Positions 47,499 to 57,763 are shown, counted from the stretch's first letter. The stretch is 64,000 nt of DNA from Paracoccus marinaquae (GCF_018860165.1 NZ_JAHKNG010000001.1:211338-275337), one strand, 5' to 3'. A program made the numbers and translations. Notes: generated by a model from the letters alone, not told the origin.

Positions 47499-48800
47499 AT
47501 GTCCAGCCCCGCGCCCTTTTCCCGATACGAATTCATGATCGCCTGGCGCTATCTGCGTGCCCGCCGGGCCGAGGGCGGGGTCAGCGTGATGACCTGGATC
47601 AGCCTGATCGGCATCGCGCTTGGGGTGATGGCGCTGATTGCCACGCTGGCGGTCCGGGCCGGGTTCCGGGCGGAATTCGTGGACACGATCCTTGGCGCCA
47701 ATGCGCACAGCACCGTCTACATGATGCCGCAGCGGGTCGAGACCGAGTTCACCGACGATGTCTATGTCGTGCCGGGCCGGTTTCAGGACTATGACGCCAT
47801 GGCCGCGCGGCTGGCCGAGGTGCCGGGCGTCACCCGAACCGCCGCGATCATCCGCGGGCAGGTGATGGCGACGGCGAATGACAGCTCGAACGTGGCCGAG
47901 GTCTATGGCGTCTCGCTGGCCGATCTGAAGGCGATGCCGCGGATCGTCGATCCCGCGACCTCGACCGGCAATGTCGAGGATTTCGGGCGCGGCATCGCCA
48001 TCGGCTCGGGCATCGCGCGGGAACTGGCGGTCGAGATCGGCGACAAGTTGCGGCTGATCGCGCCGGAAGGGGCGCGCACCCCCTTTGGGACCACGCCGCG
48101 CGTCAATACCTATGAAGTCACCTATATTTTCAGCGCCGGGCGCTATGACATCGACCGCACCCGCATCTACATGCCGCTGGCCGAGGCCCAGAGCTATTTC
48201 AACCGCGAGGGCGTCGCCGACGAGGTCGAGATCTACGTGACCGACCCCGAGCAGATCGATGACTGGACGCTGCCGCTGCTGCGGGCGGCGGGCGAGGGCG
48301 CGCAGGTCTGGAACTGGCGCGACAGTTCCGGCAGCTTTCTGGCCGCGCTGGACATGGAGGATGACGTGATGTTCGTGATCCTGTCGGTGCTGGTGCTGAT
48401 CGCGTCGATGAACATCACCTCGGGGCTGATCATGCTGGTCAAGAACAAGGGCCGCGATATCGGCATTCTGCGTACCATGGGACTGACCGAGGGCGCGGTG
48501 CTGCGCGTGTTCTTCCTCTGCGGCGCCTTCACCGGCGTGATCGGCACGCTTGCGGGCGTGATCCTTGGTGTGTTGCTGGCGCTGAACGTGGACAGCATCA
48601 TGGCCGGGCTGAACGCACTGACCGGGGGCGGGGCGTGGCAGCCCGAGGTGCGGGGCATCTATCGCCTGCCGGCCGAGTTGCGGGCCTGGGACATCTTCCG
48701 CGCCGTCGCGCTGTCGCTGGCCCTGTCCTTCATCGTGACCATCTTTCCCGCGCGCCGGGCCGCGCGGATGAACCCGGTGGAGGCGCTGCGCTATGAATGA
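47499..48800 (+). CDS. lolC: Lipoprotein-releasing system permease (LolC/E-type)
   Basis: 433 residues in the MacB/FtsX-like fold: N-terminal helix ([20 protein letters not shown]), a large periplasmic domain, then three helices ([58 protein letters not shown]). The motif [26 protein letters not shown] is typical of LolC/E. With LolD it extracts lipoproteins from the inner membrane for transfer to LolA. ATG 47499 is used; a TTG just before could also start. The end overlaps lolD by 8 nt. A single LolC/E gene, as in most alphaproteobacteria. Confidence 0.92.
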   Translation: MSSPAPFSRYEFMIAWRYLRARRAEGGVSVMTWISLIGIALGVMALIATLAVRAGFRAEFVDTILGANAHSTVYMMPQRVETEFTDDVYVVPGRFQDYDAMAARLAEVPGVTRTAAIIRGQVMATANDSSNVAEVYGVSLADLKAMPRIVDPATSTGNVEDFGRGIAIGSGIARELAVEIGDKLRLIAPEGARTPFGTTPRVNTYEVTYIFSAGRYDIDRTRIYMPLAEAQSYFNREGVADEVEIYVTDPEQIDDWTLPLLRAAGEGAQVWNWRDSSGSFLAALDMEDDVMFVILSVLVLIASMNITSGLIMLVKNKGRDIGILRTMGLTEGAVLRVFFLCGAFTGVIGTLAGVILGVLLALNVDSIMAGLNALTGGGAWQPEVRGIYRLPAELRAWDIFRAVALSLALSFIVTIFPARRAARMNPVEALRYE

Positions 48801-49464
48801 GGTGCTGCGGCTGGATGGCGTCTCCAAGACCTATGCGAAGGACGGCCCGGCCCCGGTCGAGGTGCTGCGCGGGGTCGAATTGACGGTCGCGCGCGGCGAG
48901 GTGGTGGCGCTGGTCGCGCCCTCGGGGGCGGGCAAGTCGACGCTTCTGCATATCGCGGGGCTTCTGGATTCACCGGATTCGGGCCGGGTGCTGCTGCAGG
49001 GGCGCGACATGGCCGGGCTGTCGGACCGCGCCCGCACCGAGGCGCGGCGGCGCGAACTGGGCTTTGTCTATCAGTTCCATCACCTGCTGCCGGAATTCAC
49101 CGCAGCCGAGAACATCATCCTGCCGCAACTGGCCAATGCTGTCCCGCAGCGCGAGGCCGCCGCCCGCGCCGCCGACCTGCTGGGCCGGGTCGGGCTCGCG
49201 CCGCGTGCCGGTCATCGCCCGGCCGAACTGTCGGGCGGCGAACAGCAGCGTGTGGCCTTCTGCCGGGCGCTGGCCAACCGGCCGGCGCTGCTGCTGGCCG
49301 ATGAGCCGACAGGCAATCTGGACCCCGAAACCTCGGACCGGGTCTTCGACATGCTGATGACGCTTGTCCGCGAGACCGGGCTGAGCGCGCTGATTGCGAC
49401 CCATAATCACGATCTGGCGGCCCGGATGGACCGGGTGATCCGGCTGAACGAAGTGGTTGCCTGA
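48793..49464 (+). CDS. lolD: Lipoprotein-releasing system ATP-binding protein
   Basis: 223 residues with Walker [11 protein letters not shown]-loop [16 protein letters not shown] (LolD-type FHHLLPEF), signature LSGGEQQR, Walker [13 protein letters not shown] and H-loop IATHNHD. It powers LolC. The first Walker residue is alanine rather than glycine (VAPSGAGKS), as in many LolD proteins. Confidence 0.95.
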   Translation: MNEVLRLDGVSKTYAKDGPAPVEVLRGVELTVARGEVVALVAPSGAGKSTLLHIAGLLDSPDSGRVLLQGRDMAGLSDRARTEARRRELGFVYQFHHLLPEFTAAENIILPQLANAVPQREAAARAADLLGRVGLAPRAGHRPAELSGGEQQRVAFCRALANRPALLLADEPTGNLDPETSDRVFDMLMTLVRETGLSALIATHNHDLAARMDRVIRLNEVVA

Positions 49465-49515
49465 GGCTGTCCGGCGGGGCAGAGTCGCGGCAAAGAAATC
49501 CGGCAGGAGGCAGAC

Positions 49516-49935
49516 ATGCGGGCGATGGTTTGGGCGGGTCTTGGCAGCGCGGCGATGGCGGCATTGGTCGCGGCCTGTGCGCCCGAGGCCCCGGCGGCGA
49601 CCGGGCAGTATGATTTCGCGGCGCTTTGCGTCGATTGCCATGGTGCGCAGGGCAAGGGCGACGGGCCTCTGGCCGCGGGCCTGACCCCGCGCCCGGTCGA
49701 TGTGACCGTGATTGCCACGCAGAATGGCGGCGTCTTTCCCAAGGCGCGGGTCATGAGCCATATCGACGGGTTCACCATGGGGCGCGGCGAAACCCCGATG
49801 CCCTCGTTCGGCGATCTGCTGGACGGCGAGACGGTGCTTTACGATTCGGGTGATGGCATTCCGACGCCGACCCCCCGGCGGCTGGTGGCGCTGATGGAAT
49901 ATGTCGAGGAATTGCAGGTGCCTGCGGCGGAATAG
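49516..49935 (+). CDS. Cytochrome c lipoprotein
   Basis: 139 residues. The N-terminus is a lipoprotein signal with lipobox LVAAC at about 17-21, followed by one heme site in LCVDCHGAQGKGDG. Likely axial methionine in TPMPSFGDLL. It would be anchored to a membrane on the periplasmic side, which makes its place directly after lolCD suggestive. Partner unknown. GGCAGGAGG ribosome site precedes. Confidence 0.85.
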   Translation: MRAMVWAGLGSAAMAALVAACAPEAPAATGQYDFAALCVDCHGAQGKGDGPLAAGLTPRPVDVTVIATQNGGVFPKARVMSHIDGFTMGRGETPMPSFGDLLDGETVLYDSGDGIPTPTPRRLVALMEYVEELQVPAAE

Positions 49936-49972
49936 TGCGGTCAGTTCTCGATCCGGGATCTGATCGCTTCCT

Positions 49973-50650
49973 TCAGGATGCCGGGGCGCCGGTGGGGGTA
50001 GGGAATGACTGGCGGGTCTGTTCGGAAACGGCGGCGGCCTGGCGGCGGTCGTCGGCGGCTTCCGGGCCGCACCCCCAGGGGCGAAAGCGCAGGCGGAAGG
50101 CGGCGAGGCGGATGTCAGGCTCGGCTGCCGGATAGCCGATGGCGTCGAGGCTTTCGGCAAGTGGATGCTCGGTGCCGGTAGAGGGCCACAGGGCCAGTCC
50201 CTCGCGGCCCAGACGCTCCCAGTCGAAGCGCGGGCCGGGATCGATCTTGCGGCCCGGCGCCATGTCGGAATGCCCGATCACATCGGCGGGGCCGATCCGC
50301 CAGCGGGCCATGATCCCGCCCAGAAGGCCGCTGAGGGCGTCCATCTGGCGGCAGGTGAACGGGCGGTCGCCGGGATTGACCAGTTCGATGCCGATGCTGC
50401 GCGAGTTCACGTCGTCGCGCCCGCGCCACGCACCAGCCCCGGCATGCCAGGCGCGGCGATCCTCGGGGACCAATGCCTCGACGGTCCCGTCCTCGTCGAT
50501 CAGCCAATGGGCGCTGACTTCGGCTTCGGGATCGCAGAGCCGCGCACGGGCCGAGGCGGCATCGCGCATCCCGGTATAGTGCAGCACGATCAGTTCCGGG
50601 CGCTGGCCGCGGCGATCACCATGGTTCGGGCTCGGATGGGGCCGGATCAC
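49973..50650 (-). CDS. N-acetylmuramoyl-L-alanine amidase, AmpD-type
   Basis: 225 residues. The Amidase_2 fold is marked by LIVLHYTGM with the first zinc histidine, SAHWLIDEDG, the AWHAGAGAW block, SIGIELVNPG, and VIGHSDMAPGRKIDPGPRFDW with the last zinc ligands. No signal peptide, so it is cytoplasmic like AmpD and recycles anhydro-muropeptides. C-terminal 60 residues may form a peptidoglycan-binding-like tail. It overlaps the upstream lipoprotein gene by 4 nt. Confidence 0.9.
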   Translation of the reverse strand: MIRPHPSPNHGDRRGQRPELIVLHYTGMRDAASARARLCDPEAEVSAHWLIDEDGTVEALVPEDRRAWHAGAGAWRGRDDVNSRSIGIELVNPGDRPFTCRQMDALSGLLGGIMARWRIGPADVIGHSDMAPGRKIDPGPRFDWERLGREGLALWPSTGTEHPLAESLDAIGYPAAEPDIRLAAFRLRFRPWGCGPEAADDRRQAAAVSEQTRQSFPTPTGAPAS

Positions 50651-51273
50651 AATTCGGGTTGGCGGAAGGGCTCGGGCGTCCAGCCGCAGACGTAGCCATC
50701 GCCATCGGGGTCGAGGCCACGCGGATCCTGACGCGGGCCGCCGGCCGACAGGAAGGCGATCTGCGCCGCATCCGGGTTGGGATAGCCGGCGCAGAGGCGC
50801 GCGGCCTGTGCGGGAGAGGCCTTGGGACGGCCCCAGATCGCCGTTCCCGGGTCGTGATCGGCCGCATAGGCATAGCGCGTCAGCACCGAGACCGAACCCG
50901 GATAGGGACCGCTATCGGTCTTGGGTAGCATGTCGTCGGAGACGATGGCGATCGGGGCGCCCGTAGCGGCCGCCTGACCGGTCGACGCGGCAGCGGGGGC
51001 CGCGGCCGTCTTGGCCGCACGACCGGTATTCACGCCCATGGTCCGCGGAACTGGCACAGGCGCACGACCGGCGATCTGCCCGGGCGTGGGCGCCTCGACG
51101 GGCAGGACGACCGGCACGGTCCGGGGCGGCTCGGCGTTGGTCATCAATGCCGCCTCGCGCGCGACGAGGTATTGCCCATAAGGGTCGGCACCGAACTGAT
51201 AGTTCGGGTTCGTTCCCTGGTTCACGCCACAGCCGGCCACTGCCAGCACCGATATCACCATCCAGCCGCGCAT
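50647..51273 (-). CDS. Lipoprotein with excalibur-like Ca-binding C-terminus
   Basis: 208 residues. Lipobox AVAGC (VISVLAVAGCGVNQ) at the N-terminus, a long Ala/Pro-rich middle, and a C-terminal part with LCAGYPNPDAAQIAFLSAGGP and GLDPDGDGYVCGWTPEPFR. The D-x-D-x-D-G-x-x-C arrangement is that of the excalibur calcium-binding motif. It probably sits in the envelope near the murein. ATG 51273 starts at the lipoprotein signal; the open frame goes 29 codons further. Coupled by ATGA to the amidase, which suggests a common role in cell-wall turnover. Confidence 0.75.
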   Translation of the reverse strand: MRGWMVISVLAVAGCGVNQGTNPNYQFGADPYGQYLVAREAALMTNAEPPRTVPVVLPVEAPTPGQIAGRAPVPVPRTMGVNTGRAAKTAAAPAAASTGQAAATGAPIAIVSDDMLPKTDSGPYPGSVSVLTRYAYAADHDPGTAIWGRPKASPAQAARLCAGYPNPDAAQIAFLSAGGPRQDPRGLDPDGDGYVCGWTPEPFRQPEL

Positions 51274-51307
51274 CCCGCCTCCGTCATCAGACCTCTTTTG
51301 CGGCAGC

Positions 51308-52792
51308 CTACCACCAGTGATCCGGCTTGGCCACAAATCCCGCAGCACGTTCAAGGACAAAGGCCAGATTGAGCAGTTCGCCCTCCTCGAAAGGCCGCCC
51401 GATCAGCTGCAGCCCCAGCGGCAGGCCGCTGCGATCCTGACCGACCGGAACCGAAATCCCGGGCAGCCCGGCAAGGTTCAACGTCACCGTGAAGACATCC
51501 TGCAGATACATCTGCACCGGATCGGCCTGATCCATGGCCCCCAGCGGGAAGGCCGACGAGGGCGTGGTCGGCGCCAGGATCGCGTCGATGCCATCCGCAT
51601 GGGCGCGGTCGAAATCGCGCTTGATCAGGGCGCGGACCTTGCGTGCGCGGTTGTAATAGGCGTCGTAGAAGCCCGCCGACAGCACATAGGTGCCGATCAT
51701 GATCCGGCGCTGCACCTCGGGGCCAAAGCCCTCGGCGCGGGTCTTCTCATACATCTCGACGATGCCGTCGCCCTGACCGAGCCGCGCCCGGCGCCCGTAA
51801 CGCACCCCGTCATAACGGGCAAGGTTCGAGGAGGCCTCGGCCGGTGCGATGACGTAATAGGCGGGCAGCGCGTATTTCGTGTGCGGCAGCGAGATATCGA
51901 CGATCTCGGCCCCGGCCTCGCGCAGCATGTCGGTGCCAATCTGCCACAGGGCGGCGATTTCATCCGGCAGGCCGTCGATGCGGTATTCGCGCGGAATGCC
52001 GATCTTCTTGCCGCGGATATCGCCGCTCAGCAGCGATTCGTAATCCGGCACGGGATGGTCGGCGCTGGTCGAATCCTGCGGATCGCACGAGGCCATGGCG
52101 CCCAGCATGATCGCCGCGTCGCGCACCGTCTTGGTCATCGGCCCGGCCTGATCCAGGGATGAGGCATAGGCGATCACGCCCCAGCGGCTGACCCGTCCAT
52201 AGGTCGGACGCAGGCCGACCGTACCGGTGAAGGCCGCGGGCTGACGGATCGAGCCGCCGGTATCCGTGCCGGTCGCCGCCAGGCACAGATCGGCCGCCAC
52301 CGCCGCAGCCGAGCCGCCCGACGAGCCGCCCGGCGTCAGCTCCTCGCCGGCGGCGCCCTTCCACGGGTTGACCGCACGGCCATAGCAGCTGGCCTCGTTG
52401 GTCGAACCCATGGCGAATTCGTCCATGTTCAGCTTGCCCAGCATGACCGCGCCCGCATCCCACAGGTTCCGGGTCACGGTCGATTCATATTCCGGCGTGA
52501 AGCCTTCGAGGATGCGGCTGGCGGCCTGGCTGGGCACGCCCCTGACGCAGAACACGTCCTTGATGCCGACCGGGATCCCGGTCATCGGCGCGGCTTCGCC
52601 CGCCCTGATGCGCCGGTCGGCGGCGGCAGCCATCTCGCGCGCCATGTCCGGGGTCTTGTGGACAAAGGCGTTCAGCGCCGAGGCGCCCTCGATGGCGCTC
52701 AGGCAGGCATCGGTCAGTTCGGCCGAGGTCACCTCGCCCCTGGTCAGGGCGTCGCGGGCCCCGGCGATGGTCAGTCTGTTCAGATCGCTCAT
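51308..52792 (-). CDS. gatA: Asp/Glu-tRNA amidotransferase subunit A
   Basis: 494 residues of the amidase signature family. Catalytic Lys is in VGIKDVF, and the Gly/Ser-rich signature [12 protein letters not shown] and the cis-Ser/Ser pair region [12 protein letters not shown] are intact. It supplies ammonia from glutamine for transamidation of Glu-tRNA(Gln)/Asp-tRNA(Asn). It overlaps gatC by 4 nt. gatB is not in the window. Confidence 0.96.
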   Translation of the reverse strand: MSDLNRLTIAGARDALTRGEVTSAELTDACLSAIEGASALNAFVHKTPDMAREMAAAADRRIRAGEAAPMTGIPVGIKDVFCVRGVPSQAASRILEGFTPEYESTVTRNLWDAGAVMLGKLNMDEFAMGSTNEASCYGRAVNPWKGAAGEELTPGGSSGGSAAAVAADLCLAATGTDTGGSIRQPAAFTGTVGLRPTYGRVSRWGVIAYASSLDQAGPMTKTVRDAAIMLGAMASCDPQDSTSADHPVPDYESLLSGDIRGKKIGIPREYRIDGLPDEIAALWQIGTDMLREAGAEIVDISLPHTKYALPAYYVIAPAEASSNLARYDGVRYGRRARLGQGDGIVEMYEKTRAEGFGPEVQRRIMIGTYVLSAGFYDAYYNRARKVRALIKRDFDRAHADGIDAILAPTTPSSAFPLGAMDQADPVQMYLQDVFTVTLNLAGLPGISVPVGQDRSGLPLGLQLIGRPFEEGELLNLAFVLERAAGFVAKPDHWW

Positions 52793-53076
52793 TCCACCAC
52801 CTTCGGCACCGCAAAGAAGCCCTCGCGCGCGTCGGGCGCGTTCGACAGGATCTTGTCGGGCATGCCGCCCGCAGTCACGACATCCTCGCGCCGCTTCAGG
52901 CGCATCGGCTGCACGCCGGTCATCGGCTCGACGCCCTCGATATCGACCTCGTTCAGCTGTTCCATGAAATGCAGGATGCCGCTCAGTTCGCGGGCCAACG
53001 CGGGAAGCTGGGCGTCATCGACCGCGATGCGTGCCAGATGGGCGACCTTGCGGGCCTCGTCTTCGGTGATCGACAT
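52789..53076 (-). CDS. gatC: Asp/Glu-tRNA amidotransferase subunit C
   Basis: 95 residues, the usual GatC length: [38 protein letters not shown] and the C-terminal [10 protein letters not shown] are standard. It stabilises the GatAB complex. ATG 53076 is chosen; the longer frame covers the divergent promoter. It is divergent from the AEC transporter gene with 79 bases between starts. Confidence 0.95.
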   Translation of the reverse strand: MSITEDEARKVAHLARIAVDDAQLPALARELSGILHFMEQLNEVDIEGVEPMTGVQPMRLKRREDVVTAGGMPDKILSNAPDAREGFFAVPKVVE

Positions 53077-53155
53077 GACATTTCCTTTCGTTCCGCGCGG
53101 GTCTACAACCCCGCAGGCAAGGCTGCAAGAAGCCCGCCGCCGCCAAGGAGGTCCG

Positions 53156-54103
53156 ATGCAGCCGCTGCTGTCGATCCTGCCCGTCATCGCCCTTGTGGCC
53201 TTTGGTCATCTGGCCCGCCGCTGGCGGCTGATCGCGCCCGAGAACTGGCCCGGGATCGAGCAGCTGGGCTTTCGGATCCTGTTTCCGGCCATCCTGCTGA
53301 CGTCGATCTACCGCTCGGAACTGTCGATCGGCGCCTTGGGGCGCTATCTGGCCGCGCTGGCCCTGGCCTTCGCGGCAACCGGAGCCCTGGCGCTGGCCAT
53401 GCGACGGCCGCTGCGGCTGGGCAACGCGCGGACCTCCTCGCTGTTTCAGGCGGCGATGCGGTTCAATTCGCTGCTGATTCTCGCCGTGGCCGCACAGGCG
53501 CTTGGGCCACGTGCGCTCAGCGATCTGGCGGTGGCCTTTGCCTTCCTGATCCCGGCCTTCAACATCTCGGCCATCATCGCGCTGACATTGCTGCCGCCCG
53601 AGGATGCGAATGCGCTGCCGCCAAGCCGTCGGCAGGCGCTGCGGCGCATCTCGGCCGAGATCCTGCGAAATCCGCTGGTGCTGGGCTGCGTCGCCGGGCT
53701 GGCGCTGAACCTCTCGGGCATGGAACTGGCTCCGTGGCTGCTGGCGCCCTTGGACTGGCTGGGGCAGGGGGCGCTGGCGATCGGACTTCTGAGCGTGGGC
53801 GCCGGCATCCAGATCCGCCGCCTCTGGCAAAGCGATCCGGCGATGTGGGCCGGGGTCGTGATGCGGCTGCTCTTGTGCCCGGCCCTGTTTCTGGCCATTG
53901 CGATACCTTTCGGTCTGTCCGGCGGACAACTTGCCTCGGGTCTGCTGGCGACGGCGGCGCCGGGCGCCTCGGTCGGTTATATTCTGGCCCGGCAGATGGG
54001 CGGAGACGCCGAATTCTACGCCGATATCTTCACCTGGCAGACCGTGCTGTCGGCGCTGAGCCTGCCTCTGTGGCTGCTTCTTGCGGCATGGCTGGCCGGC
54101 TGA
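53156..54103 (+). CDS. AEC family auxin-efflux-carrier-type transporter
   Basis: 315 residues with about ten transmembrane helices in two repeats, in the AEC layout (VIALVAFGHLARRW at the start, ILFPAILLTSIY, RNPLVLGCVAGLALNL in the middle, TAAPGASVGYILARQMGGD in the second half). Such proteins export or import small organic anions. Substrate unknown. ATG 53156 is preceded by a perfect AAGGAGGT ribosome site at 53145-53152. Confidence 0.88.
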   Translation: MQPLLSILPVIALVAFGHLARRWRLIAPENWPGIEQLGFRILFPAILLTSIYRSELSIGALGRYLAALALAFAATGALALAMRRPLRLGNARTSSLFQAAMRFNSLLILAVAAQALGPRALSDLAVAFAFLIPAFNISAIIALTLLPPEDANALPPSRRQALRRISAEILRNPLVLGCVAGLALNLSGMELAPWLLAPLDWLGQGALAIGLLSVGAGIQIRRLWQSDPAMWAGVVMRLLLCPALFLAIAIPFGLSGGQLASGLLATAAPGASVGYILARQMGGDAEFYADIFTWQTVLSALSLPLWLLLAAWLAG

Positions 54104-54227
54104 TGGCTGCCGGTCCCGAAGCCCGGATCTTTTCGGCCGGCGGCCGGATTTTTCCCCTTGCGCCCGCCAGCGGCTTTGCCTAAACACCGCTCCACGCCGC
54201 CGGGCAGACCGGCCGCGCTGATTGAGT

Positions 54228-54302
54228 GGCCCGTTCGTCTATCGGTTAGGACGCCAGGTTTTCAACCTGGAAAGAGGGGTTCGATTCCCCTACGGGCTGC
54301 CA
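54228..54302 (+). tRNA. tRNA-Glu (UUC)
   Basis: 75 bases that fold as a cloverleaf ending in an encoded CCA. The acceptor arm GGCCCGT pairs with ACGGGCT (first pair G-T), the anticodon arm CCAGG-TTTTCAA-CCTGG has anticodon TTC, and the T arm GGGGTTCGATTCCCC is canonical. The 3' end faces an integrase remnant 85 bases downstream, so this tRNA has probably served as an attachment site. Confidence 0.95.
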
Positions 54303-54386
54303 CTTCCTTATCTCCGTCGAGAGTTTTCGTTCGCTTTCAGGCGGTTGAAGGTTCGTGCTCCAGTCACCGGTATGGTGCGGCCCAAT

Positions 54387-54803
54387 TCAGCCCCCCTTCA
54401 CGACCAACCCGACGATCGGCTGATGGTCTGCGGCGCGGGTGTGTCGCTCGACCTCTCCAAGCGTCATGTGCCCCGCCAATGCGGCAACCTGATGCGCCGA
54501 TTTGCCCTGTTCCGCCCGGCAGGCGCAGAAGACCTGGCGCAGCCCGTGAAGCCTCGCCTTCATGCCGACAGCGACTGCGGCGTTCCTGAACAGTCTGCCA
54601 AGGCCCTCGGGCGCGTATGGCTTGCAGCGCATGTTCAACGAAGGCCGGGCGATCACGGTCCGCAGTTTGGCAGTCAGTGGAACGTCGCAGATGACCCCGG
54701 CTTTCTGCCTCTCGAAGGTGAGCAACGCACAGCCAATATTGTGCCTGCCGATGGGTGCTCGATCGATGCGGGCCGCGTCGGTGCAGGGCGCCAGATCGAA
54801 CAC
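54387..54803 (-). pseudogene. Tyrosine recombinase (phage/island integrase) remnant
   Basis: About 138 codons of the C-terminal catalytic domain only. LTFERQKAGVICDVPLTAKL, the H-x-x-R pair in LHGLRQVFCACRAEQG and the second histidine in LAGHMTLGEVE are recognisable. The nucleophile tyrosine is replaced by histidine: the usual E-R-Y-T-R-A-A-D reads ERHTRAAD. The N-terminal core-binding domain is absent and upstream frames are shifted or stopped. With a missing nucleophile and no N-terminus it should be inactive. It lies just after tRNA-Glu, as integrases of tRNA-targeting islands do. Confidence 0.8.
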
Positions 54804-54948
54804 CAGCGGCTCAACCGTTCCGATCTCCCCGTGCTCGGTGCAGGGGCAATCTGCGCAGTATCTGCGGTGGGAAGCCTTTCGACTTGGCGCGCTCCAGTTT
54901 CCCTACCGCGCATCGGGTGCCGCTCGACGATACCCGGCCAGCGCCCCC

Positions 54949-54979
54949 AAAAAATCAACCGGCCCTTCCGGGGCCGGTT
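54949..54979 (-). terminator. Intrinsic terminator of lpd
   Basis: On the minus strand AACCGGCCCC-GGAA-GGGCCGGTT (plus-strand 54957-54979) is followed by GA and a T6 run (54949-54954). It lies 24 bases after the lpd stop codon. Confidence 0.85.
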
Positions 54980-55003
54980 GCCATGTCCTGCTGACCTGCT
55001 TGT

Positions 55004-56395
55004 TCAGAAATGGATCGCGCGGCCGTAGGCGTCCAGAACCGCCTCGTGCATCATTTCCGAAAGCGTCGGGTGCGGGAAGACGGTTTCCATCAGCTCCGCC
55101 TCGGTCGTCTCGAGCGTGCGGCCGACGATATAGCCCTGGATCAGTTCGGTGACTTCCGCGCCGACCATATGCGCCCCCAGCAATTCGCCGGTCTTGGCGT
55201 CGAAGACGGTCTTGATCATGCCCTCGGACTCGCCCAGGGCGATGGCCTTGCCGTTGCCGATGAAGGGGAAGCGGCCGACCTTGACCTCGTAGCCGGCTTC
55301 CTTGGCCTTGGCCTCGGTAAAGCCGACCGAGGCGACCTGCGGCTGGCAATAGGTGCAGCCGGCGATCGAGGACGGCTTGACCGGATGCGGGTGGCCGCCG
55401 GCGATCAGTTCCGCCACCATGACGCCTTCATGGCTGGCCTTGTGGGCAAGCCAGGGTGCGCCGGCCACGTCGCCGATGGCAAAGAGCCCGTCCACGCCGG
55501 TACGGCAGTATTCGTCGGTGACGATATGGGTGCGGTCGACCTTCACGCCCATCTCTTCGAGACCCAGCCCCTCGACATTGCCGACGATGCCGACGGCCGA
55601 GATCACGGTGTCGAATTCCTGCGTCTCGGTCTTGCCGCCGGCCTCGATATGGGCGGTCACCTTGTCGCCCTTGCGGTCCAGCTTCTTGACCGAAGCCTTT
55701 TCCATGATCTTCATGCCCTGCTTGACGAAGGCCTTCTTGGCGAAGGCCGAGATCTCGGCATCCTCGACCGGAAGCACCCGGTCCAGCACCTCGACCACGG
55801 TCGTATCGGCACCCAGCGTGTTGAAGAAGCTGGCGAATTCGATGCCGATGGCGCCCGAGCCGATGACCAGCAGTTTCTTGGGCATATGCGGCGGCTTCAG
55901 CGCGTGCTTGTAGTTCCAGACCAGCTTGCCATCGGGCTCCAGCCCCGGCAGTTCGCGGGCGCGTGCGCCGGTGGCGATGACGATGTTCTTGGCCGTCACC
56001 TCTTCGCTGCCCTTGTCGGTCTTGACGGTGATCTTGCCCTTGCCGGTCAGCTTGGCCTCGCCCATGATGACGGTGACCTTGTTCTTCTTGAACAGGTGCC
56101 CGATGCCGCCCGACAGCTGCTTGGCCACCCCGCGCGAGCGGTCGACGACCTTGCCCAGATCATAGCCGATCTTGTCGGCCGACAGGCCGAAATCCTTGGC
56201 CCGCTCCATCAGATGGAACACCTCGGCGCTGCGCAACAGCGCCTTCGTGGGGATGCAGCCCCAGTTCAGGCAGATACCGCCCAGATGCTCGCGTTCGATG
56301 CAGGCCACCTTAAGGCCCAGTTGCGCGCCCCGGATCGCGGCCACATAACCGCCCGGTCCCGCGCCGATCACCACCATGTCGAAATTCTGGGCCAT
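55004..56395 (-). CDS. lpdA: Dihydrolipoyl dehydrogenase
   Basis: 463 residues. FAD motif GAGPGGYVAAIRGAQLG, redox disulfide C42-x4-C47 in GGICLNWGCIP, NAD motif GSGAIGIEFASFF, and the C-terminal His-Glu pair in FPHPTLSEMMHEA. It reoxidises lipoamide in the 2-oxo acid dehydrogenase or glycine cleavage complexes. ATG 56395 is used; the frame is open 20 codons upstream. No E1/E2 genes are in the window, so the complex cannot be assigned. Confidence 0.95.
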   Translation of the reverse strand: MAQNFDMVVIGAGPGGYVAAIRGAQLGLKVACIEREHLGGICLNWGCIPTKALLRSAEVFHLMERAKDFGLSADKIGYDLGKVVDRSRGVAKQLSGGIGHLFKKNKVTVIMGEAKLTGKGKITVKTDKGSEEVTAKNIVIATGARARELPGLEPDGKLVWNYKHALKPPHMPKKLLVIGSGAIGIEFASFFNTLGADTTVVEVLDRVLPVEDAEISAFAKKAFVKQGMKIMEKASVKKLDRKGDKVTAHIEAGGKTETQEFDTVISAVGIVGNVEGLGLEEMGVKVDRTHIVTDEYCRTGVDGLFAIGDVAGAPWLAHKASHEGVMVAELIAGGHPHPVKPSSIAGCTYCQPQVASVGFTEAKAKEAGYEVKVGRFPFIGNGKAIALGESEGMIKTVFDAKTGELLGAHMVGAEVTELIQGYIVGRTLETTEAELMETVFPHPTLSEMMHEAVLDAYGRAIHF

Positions 56396-56476
56396 CGGTC
56401 CCCCCCCGCTTGCTGAAGATAGTTCAGCGTTAAACCATTTCCCGGGGGGCGGCAACAGGAAGCCGCCCGATGCATA

Positions 56477-57739
56477 TCAGCCTTGCGCGGGCGCGGGCGG
56501 GGTTTCGCTGCCGGACTGGGCCTCGTCCAGCGCCGCCTCGACCGCCAGCGGCGTGGCACTGGGGGTCACGACGGCGTAGTTGCCCTGTTCCTGCGCGCTC
56601 AGTGCCCGGCGCCGCGTCATCCGCCAGCCGGCATAGGTGCTGAGCATGGCCAGAAGCACGCCCATATAGACCCAGAACCCGTCCGGCCCGATCAGCCCCA
56701 TCAGCCAGCCGGTGATCAGCGGGCCGGCCATTGACCCGAGTCCGTTGATGAACAGAAGCCCGGCCGAGGCCGCGGCCATGTCGGACTGGTCCAGATAGTC
56801 GTTGGTATAGGCCAGCAGCAGGCCATAGACCGGGTTCGCCACCCCGCCGATCAGCGCGCCGACCACCGTCAGCCACCAGATATTCGGCTGCATCACCACG
56901 GTGGCGACGATGACCAGCGTGCCAAAGACCGACAGGGCCAGGACCAGCTTGCGCCGGTCCATCCGGTCCGACAACCAGCCGATCGGGAATTGCAGCATCA
57001 GCCCGCCGATATAGATTGCGGCCACGAAGACCGAGATGTCGCGGACGCTCATCCCGCGCTCGGCCCCCCAGACCGAGGACATGCCGAACAGGGCCGAGAA
57101 CACGCCGCCCATCAGGAAGATGCCGATGCATCCCAAGGGCGAGGCGCGGTAGAGCCGGCCGAAGGACATCCGCTTGATGGTCTCGAAGGCGGGGGCGGGC
57201 TGGGCCGACAGCAGGATCGGGGTGAAGGACAGCGACACCAGCACCGAGGGGATGATGAACAGCAGGAACCCCGCCGGATCGCCGGTATTCAGCAGGAACT
57301 GCGCCACGATGATGCCCAGCATCTGCACGATCATATAGGCCGACAGCGCCCGGCCGCGGGTCTCGTTGGTGGCACTGGCGTTCAGCCAGCTTTCGGCGGT
57401 GATATAGACGCCGCAGAAGGAAAAGCCGATGACAAAGCGCAGCGCCGCCCAGACCACCCAGTCAGGCGCTGCCGCATAGAGAATCAGCACCGACGAGATC
57501 AGCGAGCCGAGCGCGGCAAAGACACGGACATGACCCACGCTCTGGATCATCCTCGGCACGGTCAGGCTGCCCAGCAGGAAGCCGCCGAAATAGGCGGCCA
57601 TGACGACCGACATCTGGAAGGTCGGAAAACCCTCGATGCCGCCGCGAATCCCCAGCAATGTGCCCTGCATGCCGTTGCCGACCATCAGCAGCAGAATGCC
57701 CAGAAGCAGCGGCCAAGTGCTGCGCACCACCGAAGCCAT
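56477..57739 (-). CDS. MFS transporter, YcaD-like
   Basis: 420 residues with twelve transmembrane helices. The start WPLLLGILLLMVGNGMQGTLLGIRG and the loop TRGRALSAYMIVQMLG belong to the YcaD-type branch of MFS proteins. Substrate unknown. A perfect 16-bp palindrome of TetR-operator style lies 25-40 bp before the start, so control by a TetR regulator coded elsewhere is likely. The C-terminal tail is acidic and Pro/Ala-rich. Confidence 0.87.
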   Translation of the reverse strand: MASVVRSTWPLLLGILLLMVGNGMQGTLLGIRGGIEGFPTFQMSVVMAAYFGGFLLGSLTVPRMIQSVGHVRVFAALGSLISSVLILYAAAPDWVVWAALRFVIGFSFCGVYITAESWLNASATNETRGRALSAYMIVQMLGIIVAQFLLNTGDPAGFLLFIIPSVLVSLSFTPILLSAQPAPAFETIKRMSFGRLYRASPLGCIGIFLMGGVFSALFGMSSVWGAERGMSVRDISVFVAAIYIGGLMLQFPIGWLSDRMDRRKLVLALSVFGTLVIVATVVMQPNIWWLTVVGALIGGVANPVYGLLLAYTNDYLDQSDMAAASAGLLFINGLGSMAGPLITGWLMGLIGPDGFWVYMGVLLAMLSTYAGWRMTRRRALSAQEQGNYAVVTPSATPLAVEAALDEAQSGSETPPAPAQG

Positions 57740-57763
57740 GTCGAACCTCTTTCATCGTCGTTC

